Shown: piece by piece, positions 17,611 to 26,106 of the stretch
Layout: every line of letters begins with the position of its first letter
Position numbering within the stretch: the first letter of the stretch is position 1
Origin: Allobrachymonas sp.
Lineage (GTDB): Bacteria; Pseudomonadota; Gammaproteobacteria; Burkholderiales; Burkholderiaceae
Assembly (NCBI GenBank): GCA_030529305.1
Contig: JAUMXD010000005.1
Span: forward strand, 1-33,180
Length of the DNA: 33,180 nucleotides
Direction: 5' to 3'
Program-made: the position numbers and the translations under genes
Notes under the pieces: generated by a model
What the model saw: only the letters and a program-made list of their open reading frames with translations
Database searches by the model: none
Told to the model about the DNA's origin: nothing

Positions 17611-19218
17611 TCAAGGCAGGGGCAAGGTTTGCTTGGACGCGGATGTTGATGGTGCTTGCGGGCCGGGGCGGTGGGCCTGCAATTGCTGAATCAAGTCGTT
17701 GCCGTGCTGCTGCAACCAGTGCCTGAAAGCTGCGCCACCAGACGGTACGGTGAAGGTTTGCATCCGCGCTGGCGGCTGCACGACCCCTGCGGCCGCAGCG
17801 ATTGTGCCATGCGCGCCATCATCGGGGGCGGGCGGCTCGGCCGCGGTGCGGGTGTGGTGAACAGAGGCATTGGCAGATGGTGATTGCCGCCATGCCAAAT
17901 CATCTGCTGGCATGGCTGGGCCTTGCGCTTCTTGCATTGCTTGCGCCCACTGCGGCCATTGCAAAGCGGCGCGGTGGCCCGCATCGGGCCAGGGGGTTGA
18001 CCAGTAGCGGCCTGCTGCTTCTGCCGGGCCGAGCGCCCAGTGCGCATCCAGATCAAAGCGCGGGCGCAGGCGGCAGGCTTCGCGCCAAGGCGTGGTGTGC
18101 GCAGCATCTGCATCGGGCAGCAAGGCTAGGGCGTGCGTGAAGCTGATAGGGGTTGAACAGCCGCTGGTTTGCTCAGGCACAGGAGCCGAATTGGATCGGT
18201 TGGTGTGCGCAGCTTGCTTGCTTGCGTGCGCGGCGGCGGGTTCGGGCCATGCGTTTAACAGGCCGATGGCGCTATCGTGCAGCACGGCGGCGCGGTGGTG
18301 GTGCCGATCAAAGTGGGCTTGCGCCAGCCATTGCTGCAGCAGGGCCGCATGCCACTTCAAGCTGTGGCATTGCACTTTTTTGGGCTTGTCGCTTTGCCCA
18401 TGCCCCAGCAGATCGGGGGCCAGCACACGCCAGCCTGCTGCATGCAGCGGGGCGATCAGCTCGGCCCACAGCAGGCCGTAGCTGGCATAGCCGTGCAGCA
18501 GCAGTATGGCCGGGCGGGTGGTGTCGTGCGGGGCCGTATCCCACACATGCATGCGCCAAGGAGGGCCGGCGGGCTGATCGGGGTCGCGCAGCAAAACGAA
18601 TTGGCTCCAGCGCTGCAAGGCTTGCAGGGGCGCAATGTGGTCAAAGTGCTGGGGCGGCGGGCGCAGGGCGTCTTCTCTCAGGGGGGCGTGCAGGGGCTGC
18701 TGGCGCAGGGCGGTTTGCGCTTGGCGGCGGGCCTGAAAAAAGGTTTGCAAAATGGCCGCGCATTGCTCGCGCAGGGCGGTGCCTGCAGCGTCTTGCGGGG
18801 CGAAGGGCAGGCAAACCGTTTGGTGGTTGAGGGCGCTGTGCGCAAACAGATTCAGCACCGAACCGGCTGCGCCCGTTTTGGGATCCGCCACGGCATAGAC
18901 CACGCGGGCCAGCCGGGCATGCAGCAGCGCGCCGCTGCACATGGCGCAGGGTTCGAGCGTGACGTAGAGCGTGCAACCTTCCAGCCGGTGGTTGGTGGTG
19001 GTTTGCGCCGCTGCGCGCAGGGCCTGGATTTCGGCATGGGCGCTGGGGTCGTGATCGGAAAGGGTGCGGTTGTGCCCTTGCCCCAACACCTGGCCAGTGG
19101 CCGATACCACCACGGCGCCCACGGGCACTTCGCCCGCCTGCGCGGCCAGCTGAGCTTGTGCCAGTGCCAGTTGCAGGTAGTGCGCATCGTCGAAAAGAGC
19201 GGAGGCGTTGGCAGGCAT
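17611..19218 (-). CDS. tadA: tRNA adenosine(34) deaminase TadA fused to a haloalkane-dehalogenase-like alpha/beta hydrolase
   Basis: The 535-residue chain joins two domains. Residues 1-165 are TadA, which makes inosine-34 in tRNA-Arg: HAE at 61-63 and PCAMC at 90-94 supply the zinc ligands and catalytic glutamate. Residues about 200-320 look like an alpha/beta hydrolase: LLLHGYASYGLLW, GWRVLAPDLLGHGQSDKP, then LHDSAIG at 313-319 in the nucleophile-elbow position. The aspartate in this elbow recalls haloalkane dehalogenases rather than serine hydrolases. The last 200 residues are rich in Ala, Pro and Gln with no recognisable catalytic His block, so the hydrolase may be degenerate. I chose the ATG at 19218 because the upstream extension begins with TTG and is not TadA-like. 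Confidence 0.85.
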   Translation of the reverse strand: MPANASALFDDAHYLQLALAQAQLAAQAGEVPVGAVVVSATGQVLGQGHNRTLSDHDPSAHAEIQALRAAAQTTTNHRLEGCTLYVTLEPCAMCSGALLHARLARVVYAVADPKTGAAGSVLNLFAHSALNHQTVCLPFAPQDAAGTALREQCAAILQTFFQARRQAQTALRQQPLHAPLREDALRPPPQHFDHIAPLQALQRWSQFVLLRDPDQPAGPPWRMHVWDTAPHDTTRPAILLLHGYASYGLLWAELIAPLHAAGWRVLAPDLLGHGQSDKPKKVQCHSLKWHAALLQQWLAQAHFDRHHHRAAVLHDSAIGLLNAWPEPAAAHASKQAAHTNRSNSAPVPEQTSGCSTPISFTHALALLPDADAAHTTPWREACRLRPRFDLDAHWALGPAEAAGRYWSTPWPDAGHRAALQWPQWAQAMQEAQGPAMPADDLAWRQSPSANASVHHTRTAAEPPAPDDGAHGTIAAAAGVVQPPARMQTFTVPSGGAAFRHWLQQHGNDLIQQLQAHRPGPQAPSTSASKQTLPLP

Positions 19219-19394
19219 GGAGTGGTTTATCAAAAACAGTGGCGGCGCAGTGTGGATGCAGCCCTGTGTTACCAGCAACCCTTACCAAAGAAGCGGCAGT
19301 GCTTGCATGGCTGAATGGCGCATCAATAGGCCGACCTTGGCACAATGCCCAGCATGTGTTTCATGCGTAAATGGCAAGGAGGGCAAGGGCGTTT

Positions 19395-20282
19395 ATGGTA
19401 ATGGCTCCTTCAAACAAAGTGAAAGTGGCGGGCTTGGCTGCACAGGCCACAGATGAGCTGGTGGCCAACGATCAAGGCGCTCCAGCGGACTGGATCGTGC
19501 CGCAGTGGCCAGCGCCTGCCTGGGTGCGGGCGCTGGTCAGCAGCCGGGCAGGGGGCGTGTCGCTGCCGCCGTATGCCAGCATGAACCTGGGCGACCATGT
19601 GCAAGATGACTCGCCTGCAGTGGCTCGCAACCGGCAGATCTGGCAGCAGGCCACGGGCGTGCCCAGCGTGTTTTTGCAGCAGGTGCACGGGGTGGAGGTG
19701 GCCGAGCTGACCGCATCGGTTGCTCAAGGCGAGCAACCGATCGCGGCCGATGCCAGCTGCACGCAAACGCCGGGCGTGGCCTGCTCCATTCTGGTGGCCG
19801 ATTGCTTGCCGGTATTGATCTGCCATGCGCAGCAGCGCGTGGTGGGTGCGGCGCATGCGGGCTGGCGCAGCCTGGCCGGGCAGCAGGGGCAGGGGGTGCT
19901 GGAGCAATTGCTGCAGCGTTTGCGTGCGCTGTGCCCCGCCGCCAGTGCCGACGGCTGGCTGGCCTGGCTGGGGCCGTGTATTGGCCCGCGTGCGTTTGAA
20001 GTGGGCGACGAAGTGCGCGCAGCTTTTGTTGCAACGCAACCCGAGGCAGCCACTTGCTTTGTGGCGCAACCTGCAGTGGGTGGCGCAGATCAGCCAAGCA
20101 AATGGCTGGCTGATTTGGCAGGCTTGGCGCGCCTGCGCTTGGCCGCGCTGGGCGTGCACGCGGTGTACGGCAACGATGGCAGCGTGGACTGGTGCACTTT
20201 CAGCCAGCCGCAGCGCTTTTTCTCTTACCGGCGCGATGGGCAGACCGGCCGTATGGCGGCCAGTATTTGGCTCGCGGATTGA
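19395..20282 (+). CDS. pgeF: Peptidoglycan editing factor PgeF (laccase-domain family, YfiH)
   Basis: PgeF corrects muropeptide precursors carrying L-serine in place of L-alanine; the family was earlier annotated as polyphenol oxidase. The 295-residue product shows the Cu-oxidase_4 blocks: SSRAGGVSLPPYASMNLGDHV, QQVHGVEV with the first metal-binding His, ADCLPVLI with the conserved Cys, and AHAGWRSLAG with the second His. The ending WCTFSQPQRFFSYRRDG is also typical. The start is set at the ATG 11 bases after AAGGAGGG (19376-19383); an ATG two codons later is less well placed. It is divergent from tadA, with 176 bases between the starts. Confidence 0.93.
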   Translation: MVMAPSNKVKVAGLAAQATDELVANDQGAPADWIVPQWPAPAWVRALVSSRAGGVSLPPYASMNLGDHVQDDSPAVARNRQIWQQATGVPSVFLQQVHGVEVAELTASVAQGEQPIAADASCTQTPGVACSILVADCLPVLICHAQQRVVGAAHAGWRSLAGQQGQGVLEQLLQRLRALCPAASADGWLAWLGPCIGPRAFEVGDEVRAAFVATQPEAATCFVAQPAVGGADQPSKWLADLAGLARLRLAALGVHAVYGNDGSVDWCTFSQPQRFFSYRRDGQTGRMAASIWLAD

Positions 20283-20513
20283 GTTGGTCTGTTGAGCGCG
20301 GCCTACTTTGTATAGGGCTGATAAAACCGGCAGGAGCACGCCAGTTCCAGCGCAAGTTTTGACGGGGTCTGCCAAGGTGGTTGGTAATCTGCCATTGCGG
20401 CAGGCTGTACAAAAGGGGCCCCGTACAATCCTCAAGCAATTCGTAGATCCGTCAAAAAACACCAATCGATTCTTGGCCGATACACGCCATCCACATTGTT
20501 CAAGGGAGTCTGC
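20283..20513. other. pgeF-xseB intergenic region with candidate promoter
   Basis: A gap of 231 bases. It holds a TACAAT -10 candidate at 20424-20429 overlapping the inverted repeat TGTAC...GTACA (20406-20427), which itself contains the palindrome GGGGCCCC. These could form the promoter and an operator for xseB-ispA. AAGGGAG at 20502-20508 is the xseB ribosome binding site. Confidence 0.4.
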
Positions 20514-20783
20514 ATGAGCACCAGTAAAGCCAACAAATCCGTACCGGGCGGCAAGCTGCCAGCCACGTATGAAGCAGCCCTTGCCGAGCTGGAGGGGCTG
20601 GTGCAAAACCTCGAATCGGGCCAGGTGCCGCTGGATGAATTGCTGGCGGGCTACCAGCGCGGCGCGGCCTTGCTGGCGCTGTGCAAAGACAAGCTGGCCG
20701 CGGTTGAGGATCAAATCAAACTGCTGGAGGCCAGCCCGCAAGGCGCTTTGGTGACCAAACCTTGGGAGGACGCCGAAGCATGA
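20514..20783 (+). CDS. xseB: Exodeoxyribonuclease VII small subunit
   Basis: XseB binds the large subunit XseA to form exonuclease VII, which degrades single-stranded DNA from both ends. The 89-residue protein has the family core [20 protein letters not shown], then [16 protein letters not shown] and the C-terminal helix [12 protein letters not shown]. The start is the ATG preceded by AAGGGAG at a 5-base spacing; a longer in-frame start at 20496 lies ahead of this site and is less likely. The last bases overlap the ispA start (ATGA), the usual xseB-ispA arrangement. Confidence 0.94.
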   Translation: MSTSKANKSVPGGKLPATYEAALAELEGLVQNLESGQVPLDELLAGYQRGAALLALCKDKLAAVEDQIKLLEASPQGALVTKPWEDAEA

Positions 20784-21739
20784 GCACCGCAGCAATGGGA
20801 GATGTAGCCGCCATCGCCAGCAGCGCGGCTGCGGCCAGCGAAACAACCAATGGATTTGAAGCATGGAGCGCCCAGCAGCTGGCTGCTGTGGAGCAAGCCT
20901 TGTCAGACTGGGTGGGGGTGCAGGTGCCACAGCCCTTGGGCCAGGCCATGCGCTACGCTGTGCTCGATGGCGGCAAGCGCCTGCGCCCCTTGCTGGTGCT
21001 GGCCGCTTGCGAAGCGGTGGGCGGGCACATGGCAGCAGCCTTACGTGCGGCCTGTGCGGTGGAGTTGATTCATGCCTATTCGCTCGTGCATGACGACATG
21101 CCTTGCATGGACAACGACGTGTTGCGCCGCGGCAAACCCACCGTGCACGTGCAATTTGGCGAGGCCGATGCACTGCTGGCAGGCGATGCCTTGCAAGCTT
21201 TGGCTTTTGAACTGCTCGTGCCTGAGGATACCCACCAGATACCTGCTGCGATGCAGGCCGAGCTGTGCCGCTTGCTGGCACGCGCGGCAGGCGGTGAGGG
21301 TATGGCAGGCGGCCAAGCCATCGACTTGGCCAGCGTGGGCAAACGCCTGGATCGCGAGCAGTTGCAGCGCATGCATCAACTCAAAACCGGGGCCTTGCTG
21401 CAAGCCAGCGTGAGCATGGGCGCAGCTTGCGGCGCGGCTGAAGGCGCCGAGCGCACCGCCTTGGCCCAATACGGCGCGGCCATTGGGCTGGCCTTTCAGG
21501 TGGTGGATGACATTCTCGACGTGGTGGCCGATTCGACCACGCTGGGCAAAACGGCGGGCAAAGACGCCGAAAACGACAAGCCCACTTACGTCTCGCTGCT
21601 GGGCTTGCAAGCCGCGCAGGAATATGCCCGCAACTTGCATCAAGAGGCCATGCAGACCCTGCACGCAAGCGGCCTGCCCGAAGCGCGCACGGCGCTTTTG
21701 CGCGCCTTGGCTGACAAGGTGATTCAACGCACGCATTGA
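20780..21739 (+). CDS. ispA: Farnesyl diphosphate synthase
   Basis: IspA builds farnesyl diphosphate from IPP and DMAPP, feeding ubiquinone and undecaprenyl phosphate synthesis. The 319-residue product has the first aspartate-rich motif DDMPCMD at 105-111, preceded by GGKRLRP (64-70), and the second motif DDILD at 243-247. The GGQAIDL segment (177-183) is conserved as well. The start codon overlaps the xseB stop by four bases, indicating translational coupling. dxs follows on the same strand after 250 bases. Confidence 0.95.
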   Translation: MSTAAMGDVAAIASSAAAASETTNGFEAWSAQQLAAVEQALSDWVGVQVPQPLGQAMRYAVLDGGKRLRPLLVLAACEAVGGHMAAALRAACAVELIHAYSLVHDDMPCMDNDVLRRGKPTVHVQFGEADALLAGDALQALAFELLVPEDTHQIPAAMQAELCRLLARAAGGEGMAGGQAIDLASVGKRLDREQLQRMHQLKTGALLQASVSMGAACGAAEGAERTALAQYGAAIGLAFQVVDDILDVVADSTTLGKTAGKDAENDKPTYVSLLGLQAAQEYARNLHQEAMQTLHASGLPEARTALLRALADKVIQRTH

Positions 21740-21989
21740 TGGGAGATGGGCTGCTTGCATGCAAGTGGCAGCTGGGCACATATGCATCCGTCCATTCTCT
21801 TGCATTTGGTACGTGAGACGTGAGCGTTGCTTTAATGAGTATGCGCGTGGCTGCCCAAATCGCCCGGGCCAATAACCGTTTTTTACCGTCATCAATCCGT
21901 CAGCTTGGGCGTGTCATCGTTAAAATGCCGGCCCAGCCGGGGTTATCGCATTGGATGTCGAGACGCCGGGAACCAAGGACCTTCCCCGC
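21740..21989. other. ispA-dxs intergenic region
   Basis: A gap of 250 bases without a recognised gene. A TAAAAT at 21921-21926 is a possible -10 box but has no clear -35. No terminator was recognised, so read-through from ispA is possible. Confidence 0.4.
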
Positions 21990-23906
21990 ATGACACCACT
22001 GCTTGATTCCATCCACAGCCCCCACGATCTGCGCCAGTTGCCGCGTACCCAATTGCAGCCACTGGCTGATGAGTTGCGCACTTTCATGCTTGAAAGCGTG
22101 GCGCAAACGGGCGGGCACTTAAGCTCCAACCTCGGCACCGTGGAATTGAGCGTGGCGCTGCACTATGTGTTCAACACACCGCAAGACCGCATCGTGTGGG
22201 ATGTGGGCCATCAAACCTATGCGCACAAAATCCTCACGGGCCGGCGCGAACGCATGCACACACTGCGGCAGTTGGGGGGCTTGAGTGGCTTTCCGCGTCG
22301 CGACGAGAGCGAGTACGACACGTTTGGCACCGCGCATTCTTCCACCAGCATTTCAGCGGCTTTGGGCATGGCCATCGCTGCGCGCCAGCAGGGCAAGGAT
22401 CAGCACCACATCGCCGTGATTGGCGACGGCGCCATGACCGCAGGCATGGCGTTTGAAGCGCTGAACAACGCAGGCGTGGAGCCCGATATTCGCCTGCTCG
22501 TCATCCTCAATGACAACGATATGAGCATCAGCCCGCCGGTGGGGGCGCTCAATCGCTATCTGGCGCATTTGATGAGCGGGCAGTTTTACGCCAAGGCGCG
22601 CGATGTGGGAAAAAGCGTGCTCAAAGGCGTGCCGCCACTGCTGGAGTTTGCCAAGCGGCTTGAAGAGCAGGCCAAGGGCATGGTGCTGCCAGCCACGTTG
22701 TTCGAAAAATTCGGTTTCAACTACATCGGCCCGATAGACGGGCACGACATGCAAGCGCTGGTGAGCACGCTGGAAAACGTGCGCAACCTCAAGGGGCCGC
22801 AGTTTCTGCATGTGGTCACGCGCAAGGGCAAGGGCTATGCCCAGGCCGAGGCCGACCCCATTGCCTACCACGGGCCGGGCAAATTCGACGTGGCTGTAGG
22901 CCTGCAGCCGCCAGCCACCCCGGCCAAAACCACTTTCACCCAGGTGTTCGGGCAATGGCTGTGCGATATGGCCGAGCGCGACATTCGGCTGGTGGGCATT
23001 ACGCCGGCCATGCGCGAAGGCTCGGGCATGGTGGAGTTTCACCGGCGCTTTCCCGACCGTTACTTTGATGTGGGCATTGCCGAGCAGCACGCAGTGACCT
23101 TTGCCGCTGGCCTGGCTTGCGAGGGCCTCAAGCCCGTGGTGGCGATTTACTCCACCTTTTTGCAGCGCGCCTACGATCAGATGATTCATGACGTGGCTCT
23201 GCAGAACCTGCCCGTGGTGTTTGCGCTGGATCGGGCCGGGCTGGTAGGCGCAGACGGTGCCACCCACGCCGGCAATTACGACATCGCCTTTACCCGCTGC
23301 ATTCCCAATATGGCTGTGGCTTGCCCGGCAGACGAGGCCGAATGCCGCCTGCTGCTGAGCACCGCTTTTGCCCAGAACCAACCCGTGACCGTGCGTTACC
23401 CGCGCGGTGCTGGCGTGGGCAAGCCCGTGGACGTGGGGCTGGAAACCTTGCCCTTTGGCAAGGGCGAAGTGTGCCGCCGAAGCAGCCAAGTTCAAAGCGG
23501 CCAGCCGAGCACGCCAAGTGTGCCAAGCGGTGCGGGCGCGTCACAGCCCAAAATCACCATGCTGGCTTTTGGCTGCCTGCTATACCCGGCCCTGCAAGCG
23601 GCCGAGGCGCTGGACGCCACCGTCGTCAATATGCGCTGGGCCAAGCCTTTGGACGAAGCCCTGCTGCTGGAAGTAGCCCGCCAGCACGATGCGCTGGTGA
23701 CGCTTGAGGACGGCTGCATCATGGGTGGCGCAGGCAGTGCGGTGATGGAGTGCCTACAAGCGCACGGCCTGAATTTGCCCGTGTTGCAGCTGGGTCTGCC
23801 CGATGTTTTCATTGAGCATGGCGATCCGGTCAAACTCATGCAGATGCAGGGTCTGGATGCTGCGGGTATCGAGGCCAGCGTTCGGCAGCGTTTTGCCCTT
23901 GCTTGA
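21990..23906 (+). CDS. dxs: 1-deoxy-D-xylulose-5-phosphate synthase
   Basis: Dxs makes DXP from pyruvate and glyceraldehyde 3-phosphate, the first step of the MEP isoprenoid pathway and the donor for PdxJ and thiamine. The 638-residue chain carries the ThDP motif [18 protein letters not shown] (145-162) closing with NDNDMS (174-179), the HLSSNLG block (43-49) and the [18 protein letters not shown] block holding the catalytic glutamate. A Ser/Gln/Pro-rich insert of about 20 residues follows GEVCRRSSQ, between the central and C-terminal domains. The start is set at the ATG giving MTPLLDSI, the conserved opening; a frame-consistent ATG at 21951 would add 13 unlike residues. Confidence 0.95.
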   Translation: MTPLLDSIHSPHDLRQLPRTQLQPLADELRTFMLESVAQTGGHLSSNLGTVELSVALHYVFNTPQDRIVWDVGHQTYAHKILTGRRERMHTLRQLGGLSGFPRRDESEYDTFGTAHSSTSISAALGMAIAARQQGKDQHHIAVIGDGAMTAGMAFEALNNAGVEPDIRLLVILNDNDMSISPPVGALNRYLAHLMSGQFYAKARDVGKSVLKGVPPLLEFAKRLEEQAKGMVLPATLFEKFGFNYIGPIDGHDMQALVSTLENVRNLKGPQFLHVVTRKGKGYAQAEADPIAYHGPGKFDVAVGLQPPATPAKTTFTQVFGQWLCDMAERDIRLVGITPAMREGSGMVEFHRRFPDRYFDVGIAEQHAVTFAAGLACEGLKPVVAIYSTFLQRAYDQMIHDVALQNLPVVFALDRAGLVGADGATHAGNYDIAFTRCIPNMAVACPADEAECRLLLSTAFAQNQPVTVRYPRGAGVGKPVDVGLETLPFGKGEVCRRSSQVQSGQPSTPSVPSGAGASQPKITMLAFGCLLYPALQAAEALDATVVNMRWAKPLDEALLLEVARQHDALVTLEDGCIMGGAGSAVMECLQAHGLNLPVLQLGLPDVFIEHGDPVKLMQMQGLDAAGIEASVRQRFALA

Positions 23907-24128
23907 TGGGGCAGGCTGGTCTGATTCAGCTGTAAGGCAAATCGCGTTTTGGGCTTTGCCAAGTCTGCTCAGACCACCGGATCAGCTGAAATACATGTCA
24001 GAAAATTACTGGCCTTGACTTTTTGTTTCGGCTGCGGCCCGCAGACCAGGCTCTGATCGTGTTTGAGGCGCAGACGCAGCATGCGCTGCCGCCTTGCCCG
24101 CATGGCTATTGGATATAATCATTTCATC
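23907..24128. other. dxs-fabA intergenic region
   Basis: A gap of 222 bases without a recognised gene. It holds the TATAAT just ahead of fabA. Confidence 0.5.
24114..24119 (+). promoter_or_regulatory. -10 box of the fabA promoter, very close to the start codon
   Basis: TATAAT is a perfect -10 hexamer only 9 bases before the fabA ATG. Transcription from it would begin near 24126-24127, giving an almost leaderless mRNA. The best -35-like sequence, TTGCCC at 24094-24099, is spaced by only 14 bases. Confidence 0.5.
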
Positions 24129-24653
24129 ATGCCTGAATCATTTTCTTACGAACAACTCATTGCCTCGGGAGAGGGGCGTTTGTTTGGCCCAGACAGCGGA
24201 CGTTTGCCACTGCCACCCATGTTGATGTTTGACCGTATCACGCACATCGATGCCGATGGCGGTGCACATGGTTTGGGCCGAATTGAAGCCGAGTTGGACG
24301 TCAAACCCGACCTCTGGTTCTTCGATTGCCACTTCAAAACCGACCCCGTCATGCCCGGCTGCTTGGGGCTGGATGCCATGTGGCAGCTGATCGGTTTTTA
24401 CCTGACGTGGTTGCGTCTGCCAGGGCGTGGACGCGCACTGGGCGCGGGTGAAGTCAAGTTCACTGGCGAAGTTGGCCCCGATGTCAAACTGGTGCGTTAC
24501 GAGATCGACATCAAGCGTGTCATCAAACGCAAGCTCAATATGGCCATTGGCGATGCCCGCCTGCTGGCCGATGGCAAGGAAATTTATACGGCTACCGATC
24601 TGCGCGTGGGCCTGTTCTTGCGTGAAGGCGAAACCGCCGCTGAAGGGGTGTGA
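24129..24653 (+). CDS. fabA: 3-hydroxydecanoyl-ACP dehydratase/isomerase FabA
   Basis: FabA dehydrates 3-hydroxydecanoyl-ACP and isomerises trans-2 to cis-3-decenoyl-ACP, starting anaerobic unsaturated fatty acid synthesis. The 174-residue protein has [21 protein letters not shown] with the catalytic H68 and D82, which correspond to H70 and D84 of Escherichia coli FabA. The opening [15 protein letters not shown] matches the family, which fixes the start although no ribosome binding site precedes it. fabB follows after two bases, forming the usual fabAB operon. Confidence 0.96.
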   Translation: MPESFSYEQLIASGEGRLFGPDSGRLPLPPMLMFDRITHIDADGGAHGLGRIEAELDVKPDLWFFDCHFKTDPVMPGCLGLDAMWQLIGFYLTWLRLPGRGRALGAGEVKFTGEVGPDVKLVRYEIDIKRVIKRKLNMAIGDARLLADGKEIYTATDLRVGLFLREGETAAEGV

Positions 24654-24655
24654 GC

Positions 24656-25870
24656 ATGAAACGCCGTGTGGTTGTAACGGGTGCGGGCATTGTCTCGTGC
24701 ATTGGCAATGATCTGGCCACTGTAGAAGCTTCGCTGCGCGAAGGGCGCTCGGGCATCAAGGCCATGCCAGCGTTTACCGAAATGGGCTTGCGCAGCCAAG
24801 TGGCAGGCATCCCGCAAATTGACCTTGAAGCAGAAATTGATCGCAAACAATTGCGCTTCATGGGCGATGCAGCGGCTTATGCCCACATCGCCTTGCGCGA
24901 TGCGATTGCCCATGCGGGCTTGAAGCCCGAAATGGTTTCGAACCCGCGCACGGGACTTATCATGGGGTCGGGCGGCGGCTCGCCTGCCAACCAGATTGAG
25001 GCGGCAGACACTTTGCGTAGCAAGGGCATTCGCCGTGTGGGGCCGTATCAGGTCACTCGCTGCATGAGCTCTACTGTATCGGCCTGCCTGTCCACGCATT
25101 ACGGCATCAAAGGCATCAATTACTCCATTACTTCGGCGTGCAGCACTTCGGCGCATTGCATTGGCGCGGCTGCCCAGCAAATCGCCTGGGGCATGCAAGA
25201 CGTGATGTTTGCCGGTGGCGGCGAAGAATTGTCTTGGGGCATGGCCTTGTTGTTTGATGGCATGGGCGCCATGTCGAGCAAGCGCAACGATCAGCCCGAA
25301 AAAGCCTCGCGTGCCTACGATGCAGACCGTGACGGTTTCGTCATCGCTGGCGGCGGTGGCGCTGTAGTGTTGGAATCGCTAGAGCACGCCCAGGCGCGCG
25401 GTGCGCACATTCTGGCCGAGGTGGTGGGTTTTGGCGCCACCAGTGATGGGGCTGACATGGTGGCCCCATCGGGCGATGGCGCTGTGGCCTGCATGCGCCA
25501 AGCCATTGAAGGGCTGGATGCACCCATCGACTACATCAATACGCATGGCACATCCACCCCGGTGGGCGATGTGCCTGAACTCAACGCTTTGCGTACGGTG
25601 TTTGGCGACAAAGTGCCGCCGTTCTCGTCCACCAAATCGCTCACCGGCCATTCGCTGGGGGCTACTGGCGTGCAAGAAGCCATTTACTGCTTGCTGATGC
25701 TGCAAAAAGGCTTCATTGCCGGTTCGGTCAATGTAGAAACGCCCGATCCGGCTGTGGGTGATCTGCCTTTGGTTACCGCCACGCGCAACGCTGATTTGCG
25801 CCAGGTGCTTTCCAACAGCTTTGGCTTTGGCGGCACCAATGCCAGCCTGGTGCTGCGCCGCTGGGATTGA
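24656..25870 (+). CDS. fabB: 3-oxoacyl-ACP synthase I (FabB)
   Basis: FabB elongates the cis-3-decenoyl-ACP made by FabA, committing it to unsaturated fatty acids. The 404-residue chain has the condensing-enzyme triad: C162 in [11 protein letters not shown], then the His of [11 protein letters not shown] and the His of [10 protein letters not shown]. The N-terminus [17 protein letters not shown] is conserved. Its ATG lies two bases after the fabA stop, implying coupled translation. The C-terminal [13 protein letters not shown] motif is intact. A strong terminator follows. Confidence 0.95.
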   Translation: MKRRVVVTGAGIVSCIGNDLATVEASLREGRSGIKAMPAFTEMGLRSQVAGIPQIDLEAEIDRKQLRFMGDAAAYAHIALRDAIAHAGLKPEMVSNPRTGLIMGSGGGSPANQIEAADTLRSKGIRRVGPYQVTRCMSSTVSACLSTHYGIKGINYSITSACSTSAHCIGAAAQQIAWGMQDVMFAGGGEELSWGMALLFDGMGAMSSKRNDQPEKASRAYDADRDGFVIAGGGGAVVLESLEHAQARGAHILAEVVGFGATSDGADMVAPSGDGAVACMRQAIEGLDAPIDYINTHGTSTPVGDVPELNALRTVFGDKVPPFSSTKSLTGHSLGATGVQEAIYCLLMLQKGFIAGSVNVETPDPAVGDLPLVTATRNADLRQVLSNSFGFGGTNASLVLRRWD

Positions 25871-25892
25871 TCTGCAAAGGCAATCATCATGC

Positions 25893-25926
25893 AATGGCAT
25901 GGGTTTATCCCATGCCATTCTTTTTT
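25893..25926 (+). terminator. Rho-independent terminator of fabAB
   Basis: AATGGCATGGG (25893-25903) and CCCATGCCATT (25909-25919) form a perfect 11-base stem with the loop TTTAT, followed by CTTTTTT. Confidence 0.92.
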
Positions 25927-26106
25927 GGCTGCTGCATAGGGCAAGGGCGCTGATTGAGCGATCAGAGTGTAGGCGTATGTGCTGCTTTGCGCTTTTGGCT
26001 GTTTCGCGTCAAATGATGCATAGGCCGTATGCCTGTTCTTATCTGCTGCGAGTCGTTTCACTGATTTGTTTCGATGAGGCAAGCAGCCTTTGGATTTCAC
26101 GAAAAA

